Positions 6,865 to 11,454 of a DNA stretch of 11,454 bases are shown here, piece by piece. This DNA is from Frankiales bacterium (GTDB taxonomy: Bacteria; Actinomycetota; Actinomycetes; Mycobacteriales; SCTD01), in assembly GCA_025965755.1 (NCBI GenBank), contig JAOPWI010000142.1, forward strand, positions 1 to 11,454, given 5' to 3'. Both the position numbers and the translations under genes were made by a program. A model generated the notes under the pieces. The model was not told the origin of the DNA, made no database searches, and was given only the letters and a program-made list of their open reading frames with translations. How positions within the stretch are numbered: position 1 is the first letter of the stretch; each line of letters starts with the position of its first letter.

Positions 6865-6880
6865 CGTGACCCCGGTCACA
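6865..6880. promoter_or_regulatory. CRP-like binding site
   Basis: The plus strand reads CGTGA-CCCCGG-TCACA, matching the CRP/GlxR consensus TGTGA-N6-TCACA at 9 of 10 fixed positions. The inner GTGACC-CC-GGTCAC is a perfect inverted repeat. The centre (6872.5) is about 74 bases upstream of the transcription start expected from the promoter at 6911-6939, close to a usual CRP activator position. Activation of the sugar importer by a cAMP-responsive CRP is the likely role. Confidence 0.6.
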
Positions 6881-6893
6881 ATATCGTTACCGC
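6880..6893 (-). promoter_or_regulatory. LacI-type operator-like sequence 2
   Basis: On the minus strand this reads GCGGTAACGATATT, matching the other two candidates in the pattern GCGG-A-CG with a central CG but with weak dyad symmetry. It touches the CRP-like site, sharing base 6880. This is the weakest of the three candidates. Confidence 0.25.
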
Positions 6894-6910
6894 GGCGTGC
6901 CGTGTACGTA

Positions 6911-6939
6911 TTGCCATCGGCTTGCGGAAGCGTTATCAC
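6911..6939 (+). promoter_or_regulatory. Predicted promoter of the sugar-importer operon
   Basis: TTGCCA (6911-6916, 5 of 6 matches to the housekeeping -35 box) is followed after exactly 17 bases by TATCAC (6934-6939, 4 of 6 matches to the -10 box). Transcription would start near 6946, leaving a leader of about 67 bases before the aglE-type gene. A LacI-type operator-like sequence lies across the spacer and -10 box, and a CRP-like site lies upstream. Confidence 0.5.
6924..6937 (+). promoter_or_regulatory. LacI-type operator-like sequence 3, inside the promoter
   Basis: GCGGAAGCGTTATC has the AGCGTT-like core with central CG and repeats GCGGAA-CGTT from 6816-6829. It spans the promoter spacer and the first bases of the -10 box, so a bound repressor would block RNA polymerase. 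Dyad symmetry is imperfect (3 of 6 pairs matched). Confidence 0.4.
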
Positions 6940-7013
6940 TGGGTCCCAGACCGTCCCCCGGACGCCGCCGTGGACAGCACGCCGGGCCGGGGCATGACCA
7001 GAAAGGGTGAGGT

Positions 7014-8402
7014 ATGGCTCTCCGCCGTACGAAGCCCCTCCCCGCCGTGGCGCTGGCCGGCGCGCTCGGCCTGACCCTGAGCCTGGCCGCCTGCGGAGGG
7101 GGCGAGTCGGGCAACGAGCCGACCGCCGGAGGCGGCGCGAGCGCCAGCGCCGGTGGCGGCGACGACAAGTGCGCCGCGTACGCCAAGTACGGCGACCTCA
7201 AGGGCAAGACGGTGAGCCTGTTCACCAGCATCGTCACGCCCGAGGACAAGCCGCAGATCGACTCCTACAAGCCGTTCGAGGAGTGCACGGGGGCGACCAT
7301 CAAGTACGAGGGCGACAAGTCCTTCGAGACCCAGGTCCTCGTCCGCGCCCGCGCCGGCAACCCGCCCGACATCGCCATCGTCCCGCAGCCGGGCCTGCTG
7401 CAGCAGCTCGTCTCGACCGGCAAGGTCGTCGAGGCGCCGGCCGACGTGGCCGCCAACGTGGACAAGTTCTGGGGCGAGGACTGGAAGGGCTACGGCACGG
7501 TCGGCGGCACGTTCTACGCCGCCCCGCTGGGCGCCAACTTCAAGTCGCTCGTCTGGTACTCCCCGAGCGAGTTCGAGGAGAAGGGCTACGAGATCCCGAA
7601 GACCCTCGACGAGCTCACCGCGCTGTCCGACAAGATCGCCGCCGACGGCGGCAAGAAGCCGTGGTGCGCCGGCATCGCCAGCGGTGAGGCCACCGGTTGG
7701 CCGATCACCGACTGGATGGAGGACATGATGCTCCGCCTGTCCGGGCCGGAGGAGTACGACAAGTGGGTCAAGCACGAGATCCCGTTCAACTCCCCGGGTC
7801 CCGTCGCCGCCCTCGACCAGGTCGGGGCGATCCTGAAGAACGACAAGTACGTCAACGGCGGGCTGGGCCCGGTCAAGAGCATCGCCAGCACGACGTTCCA
7901 GGACGGCGGCCTGCCGATTCTGGAGGGCACCTGCTCGCTGCACCGCCAGGCGAGCTTCTACGCCGCCAACTGGCCCGAGGGCACGACGGTCGCCGAGGAC
8001 GGTGACGTCTTCGCCTTCTACCTGCCGGGCAAGGACGAGGCGACCAAGCCGGCCCTGGGCGGTGGCGAGTTCATCGCGGCGTTCAACAACCGGCCTGAGG
8101 TCGTGGCGTTCCAGGACTACCTGTCGACCGACACGTGGGCCAACAACAAGGCGAAGGCCACTCCGCTCGGCGGCTGGATCAGCGCCAACAAGGGCCTGGA
8201 CGCCGCCAACCTGGTCAGCCCGATCGACAAGCTGGCGGTGAGCATCCTGCAGGACCCGCAGGCGGTCTTCCGCTTCGACGGCTCGGACCAGATGCCCGCC
8301 GCGGTCGGCTCGAACTCCTTCTGGAAGCAGGCGACCGCCTGGATCACCGGACAGGACACGAAGACCTCGCTCGACAAGATCGAGGCCTCCTGGCCGAAGT
8401 AG
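7014..8402 (+). CDS. aglE: Sugar ABC transporter substrate-binding lipoprotein, AglE-like
   Basis: A 462-residue extracellular sugar-binding lipoprotein. A basic N-terminus (RRTK), a hydrophobic stretch and the lipobox LAAC (C27 lipidated) are followed by a Gly/Ala/Ser-rich linker to about residue 50. The mature protein resembles rhizobial AglE, the alpha-glucoside-binding protein, in LKGKTVSLF (62-70), GNPPDIAIVPQPGLLQQL (115-132), KSLVWYSPSEFEEKGY (177-192), KPWCAGIASGEATGWP (215-230) and FRFDGSDQMP (419-428). Cysteines 53, 91, 218 and 307 could form disulfides. The ATG follows a GAAAGGGTGAGG purine tract. It is the first gene of an operon with two permeases and a LacI regulator, downstream of a CRP- and LacI-type control region. 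Known relatives bind sucrose, maltose or trehalose, but the ligand here is not established because the neighbouring hydrolase is GH1. Confidence 0.92.
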   Translation: MALRRTKPLPAVALAGALGLTLSLAACGGGESGNEPTAGGGASASAGGGDDKCAAYAKYGDLKGKTVSLFTSIVTPEDKPQIDSYKPFEECTGATIKYEGDKSFETQVLVRARAGNPPDIAIVPQPGLLQQLVSTGKVVEAPADVAANVDKFWGEDWKGYGTVGGTFYAAPLGANFKSLVWYSPSEFEEKGYEIPKTLDELTALSDKIAADGGKKPWCAGIASGEATGWPITDWMEDMMLRLSGPEEYDKWVKHEIPFNSPGPVAALDQVGAILKNDKYVNGGLGPVKSIASTTFQDGGLPILEGTCSLHRQASFYAANWPEGTTVAEDGDVFAFYLPGKDEATKPALGGGEFIAAFNNRPEVVAFQDYLSTDTWANNKAKATPLGGWISANKGLDAANLVSPIDKLAVSILQDPQAVFRFDGSDQMPAAVGSNSFWKQATAWITGQDTKTSLDKIEASWPK

Positions 8403-8434
8403 TCGCGCCCTAGCCGGGTGGGTCCGTCCGAGAA

Positions 8435-8468
8435 GGGCGGGCCCGCCCGCTGGGCGTGGTAGGACCAC
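8435..8468 (+). terminator. Hairpins between binding-protein and permease genes
   Basis: The 95-base gap after the binding-protein gene holds a perfect 14-base palindrome GGGCGGGCCCGCCC (8435-8448) and a second small hairpin GTGGT-AGG-ACCAC (8456-8468). There is no U-tract. Such structures often cause partial termination or protect the upstream message, so that binding protein is made in excess over permeases; that role is inferred. Confidence 0.5.
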
Positions 8469-8497
8469 CGCTGTCCGAGGAGAGGTGTGCTGCCCAC

Positions 8498-9466
8498 GTG
8501 TCGACCGCTGAGAAGTTCCTGCAGATGGGCCTGGCGATCCTGCTGTTCGTCGCCGTGGTGGCCGTCGTCCTGCTCGTCGCCGGGCGCTTCAAGGGTCGCA
8601 ACGGCGACCGCGCCGTGGCGCTCGCCTTCCTGCTCCCGACGGCGCTCGCCCTCGGCGTGGGCCTCGTCTACCCGGCGCTGCGCACGATCTACTTCTCGTT
8701 CTTCGACGCCCAGGGGCAGTCGTTCGCCGGGTTCGACAACTACCAGCAGATCTTCACCGACAGCGACCAGCTGACCGTGCTGCGCAACACGGTGCTCTGG
8801 GTCGTCATCACGCCGTTCCTGGCCACCGGCATCGGGCTGCTCTACGCCATCCTCGTGGACCGCGCGAAGTTCGAGAAGGCGGCCAAGGCACTCATCTTCC
8901 TGCCGATGGCCATCTCCTTCGTCGGTGCATCGATCATCTGGAAGTTCGTCTACGAGTACCGGCCCGACCAGGGCAGCATCAAGCAGATCGGCCTGCTCAA
9001 CCAGCTCTGGACCATGGTCGGCGGCACTCCGCAGCAGTGGCTGCTCAACGAGCCGTGGAACAACCTGTTCCTGATCATCGTCATGATCTGGATCCAGGCC
9101 GGTTTCGCCATGACGATCCTGTCGGCCGCCATCAAGGCCATCCCGGACGACATCACCGAGGCGGCCCGCCTGGACGGGGTCGGCCCGATCGGGATGTTCC
9201 GCTACATCACCGTGCCGAGCATCCGGCCGGCGCTGGTGGTCGTGCTCACGACCATCGGCATCGCGACCCTGAAGGTCTTCGACATCGTCCGCACCATGAC
9301 CGGCGGCCAGTTCAACACCAGCGTCGTGGCGAACGAGTTCTACAGCCAGACCTTCTCCGCCGACAATCAGGGGCTGGGAGCCGCGCTCGCCGTGCTGCTG
9401 TTCGTGCTCGTTCTGCCGATCGTCTTCTACAACATCCGCCAGCTGCGTGCCTCGGAGGGCCGATGA
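8498..9466 (+). CDS. aglF: Sugar ABC transporter permease 1, AglF-like (MalF class)
   Basis: A 322-residue membrane subunit of the CUT1 importer. After a short N-terminus there is an extra hydrophobic segment (about 9-29), a basic loop RFKGRNGDR, then the usual segments at about 38-68, 93-120, 128-150, 190-211, 243-263 and 293-312. The cytoplasmic EAA loop that contacts the ATPase is EAARLDGVGPIGMFRYITVP (221-240). FDIVRTMTGGQFNTSVVANEF (about 261-281) is typical of AglF-type subunits. The GTG start at 8498 is chosen because it gives the N-terminus I expect for actinobacterial relatives; the GAGGAGAGG site (8477-8485) is 12 bases away, rather far, and an ATG at 8525 is a weaker alternative. 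The stop codon overlaps the start of the next permease gene (ATGA), implying translational coupling. Confidence 0.92.
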   Translation: MSTAEKFLQMGLAILLFVAVVAVVLLVAGRFKGRNGDRAVALAFLLPTALALGVGLVYPALRTIYFSFFDAQGQSFAGFDNYQQIFTDSDQLTVLRNTVLWVVITPFLATGIGLLYAILVDRAKFEKAAKALIFLPMAISFVGASIIWKFVYEYRPDQGSIKQIGLLNQLWTMVGGTPQQWLLNEPWNNLFLIIVMIWIQAGFAMTILSAAIKAIPDDITEAARLDGVGPIGMFRYITVPSIRPALVVVLTTIGIATLKVFDIVRTMTGGQFNTSVVANEFYSQTFSADNQGLGAALAVLLFVLVLPIVFYNIRQLRASEGR

Positions 9467-10380
9467 CCGCCACCACGCCCGCCGCGCTGCCCGTCACCAC
9501 CACGCCGCCCATCGCGGTCACCGTCAACGCCGCAGCGGGCAACGCCAAGAACCGCCTGACCTCGCGGTGGGCGTCGATGGCCGCGGTCGTGCTGGCCGTG
9601 CTGTGGACCATCCCCACCTTCGGCCTGGCCGTCTCCTCGCTGCGGCCCGCGGCCGACACCCGCCGGAGCGGCTGGTGGACCACGTTCACCGACCCCGAGT
9701 TCACCCTGAAGAACTACCGCGACGTCTTCAGTGACAACGGCCTGGGCGCGTTCTTCGTCAACTCGTTCGTCATCACGATTCCCTCCGTGGTGATCCCGCT
9801 CTGCCTGGCGTCGCTGGCGGCGTACGCCTTCGCCTGGGTGGAGTTCAAGGGCCGCAACCTGCTGTTCGTGGTCGTGTTCGCCCTGCAGATCGTGCCGATC
9901 CAGGTGACGCTGCTGCCGCTGCTCAAGCTCTTCGTCAGCGCGAACCTGGCCGGCACGTTCTGGACGATCTGGCTCTCGCACTCGGTCTTCGCGCTGCCCC
10001 TGGCCATCTTCCTCATCCACAACTTCATGCGCGAGATCCCCAAGGAGCTCATCGAGGCGGCCCGCATGGACGGCGCGGGCCACGTGCAGATCTTCTTCCG
10101 GGTGCTCCTGCCGCTGCTGACGCCGGCACTCGCGGCGTTCGGCATCTTCCAGTTCCTCTGGGTGTGGAACGACCTGCTCGTCGCGCTCACCTTCGCGGGC
10201 GGTGGTGACGCGGTCGCGCCGCTGACCGTCTTCATCGCCAACCTGGCCGGAACGCGCGGCACCGCGCTGCACCTGCTGTCGGCCGGCGCGTTCATCTCGA
10301 TCATCGTCCCGGTCGTGGTGTTCCTCGCCCTGCAGCGCTACTTCGTTCGAGGACTGCTGGCCGGTGGCCTCAAGGGCTGA
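9463..10380 (+). CDS. aglG: Sugar ABC transporter permease 2, AglG-like (MalG class)
   Basis: A 305-residue second membrane subunit of the CUT1 importer. A Thr/Pro/Ala-rich cytoplasmic tail (1-30) precedes about six membrane segments (roughly 37-60, 96-124, 132-157, 166-187, 213-240, 270-292). The periplasm-facing SGWWTTFTDPEFTLKNYRDV (69-88) resembles AglG proteins. The EAA loop is EAARMDGAGHVQIFFRVLLP (198-217), and the C-terminus ends in the usual RYFVRGLLAGGLKG. The ATG overlaps the preceding stop codon by four bases (ATGA), with GGAGGG (9454-9459) only 3 bases before it, so translation is probably coupled to the first permease. The LacI-family gene follows after 15 bases. Confidence 0.94.
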   Translation: MTATTPAALPVTTTPPIAVTVNAAAGNAKNRLTSRWASMAAVVLAVLWTIPTFGLAVSSLRPAADTRRSGWWTTFTDPEFTLKNYRDVFSDNGLGAFFVNSFVITIPSVVIPLCLASLAAYAFAWVEFKGRNLLFVVVFALQIVPIQVTLLPLLKLFVSANLAGTFWTIWLSHSVFALPLAIFLIHNFMREIPKELIEAARMDGAGHVQIFFRVLLPLLTPALAAFGIFQFLWVWNDLLVALTFAGGGDAVAPLTVFIANLAGTRGTALHLLSAGAFISIIVPVVVFLALQRYFVRGLLAGGLKG

Positions 10381-10395
10381 CCTCGCCGGTGCGGC

Positions 10396-11403
10396 GTGAC
10401 GAGCATCCACGACGTCGCCCGCGCCGCCGGGGTCTCACCGGCGACCGTCTCCCGCGCCCTGCGCGGCATGGACCGGGTCAGTCCGCAGACGCGCTCCAAG
10501 GTGCTGGCGGCCGCGCAGGAGCTGTCCTACGTCGCCTCGCCGAGCGCGACCAGCCTGGTGTCGGGCAAGACCTCCGTCGTCGGTGTCGTGGTGCCCTTCC
10601 TGAACCGCTGGTTCTTCTCCAGCGTCCTGGACGGCACCGAGCAGCTGCTCCGCCAGCACGGCTACCACCTGCTGCTGTTCAACGTCGGCCGCGGCTCGGC
10701 CCGCACGCTGATGCTCGACCAGCGCCTGCTCTGGAAGCGGGTCGACGCGCTGCTCGTGCTGTCGGCCGACCTGGAGCCCGAGGAGGTCGCCCTGCTGGCG
10801 GCGCTGCACGTGCCGCTGGTCGCGGTCGACGTCGACCTGCCCGGCTGGGACCGGGTGGGCATCGACGACCGGCACGCCGCGGAGCTGGCGACGGAGCACC
10901 TGCTCGACCTCGGCCACCGCCGCATCGCCTACGTCGGCGGCAATCCGGAGGAGGACGTCCACCTCGCGACCGCGCTGGACCGCGAGGCCGGCGTCGTCGC
11001 CGCGCTGTCCCGCCGCGGGCTCGAGCTGGACTCGGCGTGCCGGGTCCGCGGCGACTGGACGGTCCGTGGCGGGCGGGACGCCGGGGAGCGGCTGCTGTCC
11101 CTGCGGCAGCCCCCGACCGCTGTGGTCGCCGCGTCGGACGAGATGGCCATCGGCGTGCTCTGCGCGGCGCGGGAGCGGGGCCGCATCGTGCCGCGCGACC
11201 TGTCGGTCGTCGGCATCGACGACCACGACCTGGCCTTCACCCACGACCTGACCACGGTGGCCCAGCCGGTGCACGAGCAGGGTCGGCTCGCCGCGCAGCT
11301 GCTGCTGGACGCGCTGGCCGAGACCGGGCCGCACCAGCGGCAGGTGCGCAACCTCCCGGTCGAGCTGGTGGTGCGCGGCAGCACCGCCCCGGTCTGCTCC
11401 TAG
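10396..11403 (+). CDS. LacI-family transcriptional repressor, probable regulator of the importer
   Basis: A 335-residue LacI/GalR regulator. The helix-turn-helix is SIHDVARAAGVSPATVSRAL (3-22), and the hinge helix (about 48-58) carries the minor-groove leucine L54 in SATSLVSGK. The effector-binding periplasmic-binding-protein-like domain runs from VVGVVVP (about 61) to the end, with HLLDLGHRRIAYVGG and AASDEMAIGVL, SVVGIDDHDLAFTHDLTTVAQP as family landmarks. The GTG start has no good ribosome-binding site but lies 15 bases after the permease gene, so translation may be coupled. As last gene of the importer operon it resembles AglR by context and probably represses this operon, binding the operator-like sequences at 6816-6937 and releasing them when sugar is bound. 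The link to those sites is inference. The stop codon overlaps that of a convergent gene. Confidence 0.93.
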   Translation: MTSIHDVARAAGVSPATVSRALRGMDRVSPQTRSKVLAAAQELSYVASPSATSLVSGKTSVVGVVVPFLNRWFFSSVLDGTEQLLRQHGYHLLLFNVGRGSARTLMLDQRLLWKRVDALLVLSADLEPEEVALLAALHVPLVAVDVDLPGWDRVGIDDRHAAELATEHLLDLGHRRIAYVGGNPEEDVHLATALDREAGVVAALSRRGLELDSACRVRGDWTVRGGRDAGERLLSLRQPPTAVVAASDEMAIGVLCAARERGRIVPRDLSVVGIDDHDLAFTHDLTTVAQPVHEQGRLAAQLLLDALAETGPHQRQVRNLPVELVVRGSTAPVCS

Positions 11404-11454
11404 CCGCCGGCCAGCACGTCGCGCACCCGGCGCTGCGCCGACGCGTCGCCGGTC
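11400..11454 (-). CDS. C-terminal end of a gene cut by the window edge
   Basis: On the minus strand an open frame enters from the right edge and ends with TAG at 11400-11402. Its last 17 residues read TGDASAQRRVRDVLAGG. The base use fits coding sequence of this genome and the position is natural for a gene convergent with the repressor, whose stop codon overlaps this one. The fragment is too short to name. Confidence 0.4.
   Translation of the reverse strand, partial: TGDASAQRRVRDVLAGG

Noticed and set aside
6740..7013. Small gene or RNA gene in the longest gap.
   Set aside because: No short frame with a ribosome-binding site and coding-like composition was seen; the gap is well explained by promoter, operator and CRP-like elements.
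8435..8448. Classical rho-independent terminator ending the operon after the binding protein.
   Set aside because: There is no U-tract, and the permease genes downstream have no promoter that I can see, so partial attenuation or mRNA protection fits better.
6936..8468. A 510-codon open frame on the minus strand opposite the binding-protein gene.
   Set aside because: It is antisense to a gene with a lipobox and clear AglE-like motifs. Its composition (Arg, Val, Gly, Asp-rich) is typical of shadow frames in GC-rich DNA.
10435..11334. A 299-codon minus-strand open frame opposite the LacI-family gene.
   Set aside because: Arg/Gln/Val-rich shadow frame; the plus strand has a full LacI-family domain layout.

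Overview
The window comes from a GC-rich, GTG-start-rich bacterium, most likely an actinobacterium. The signs are the very strong G/C bias at third codon positions, a WS/DGAT-type acyltransferase (a family expanded in Actinobacteria), GC hairpins without U-tracts at gene ends, and a lipoprotein sugar-binding protein. The species cannot be named from this sequence. Coding density is high. The longest gap without a gene is about 270 bases (6740-7013), and it looks like a control region. No tRNA, rRNA, insertion sequence, CRISPR array or phage gene was seen.

Layout. (1) 40-3047, minus strand, read right to left: a WS/DGAT acyltransferase, a hemerythrin-domain protein, and a small SAM methyltransferase resembling the electron-transfer-flavoprotein beta-subunit lysine methyltransferases. 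The last two are 28 bases apart and probably cotranscribed. (2) 3213-5549, plus strand: a YajO-type aldo/keto reductase and a family 1 glycoside hydrolase (beta-glucosidase type), 21 bases apart and probably one transcript, divergent from block 1. (3) 5654-6739, minus strand: a MsmX/UgpC/MalK-type sugar ABC ATPase, convergent with block 2. (4) 7014-11403, plus strand: an AglE-type sugar-binding lipoprotein, AglF- and AglG-type permeases, and a LacI-family repressor, divergent from the ATPase. (5) 11400-11454, minus strand: the last 17 codons of a convergent gene cut by the window edge.

How the genes work together. Blocks 3 and 4 form a complete CUT1 sugar importer: binding lipoprotein, two membrane subunits and ATPase, with a repressor as last gene of the permease operon. 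The glycosidase of block 2 could hydrolyse the imported sugar. The shared control region 6740-7013 holds a near-consensus CRP site, a promoter with a good -35 box, three LacI-type operator-like sequences (one inside the promoter), and an 18-base palindrome beside the ribosome-binding site of the ATPase. The likely logic is cAMP-CRP activation plus sugar-specific LacI repression. The importer resembles the alpha-glucoside (agl) type, but the only glycosidase visible is of a family that normally cuts beta-glycosides, so the substrate is open.

I found no clearly new system. The most useful leads are the regulatory architecture at 6740-7013, the transporter/hydrolase mismatch, and the hemerythrin-methyltransferase pair.
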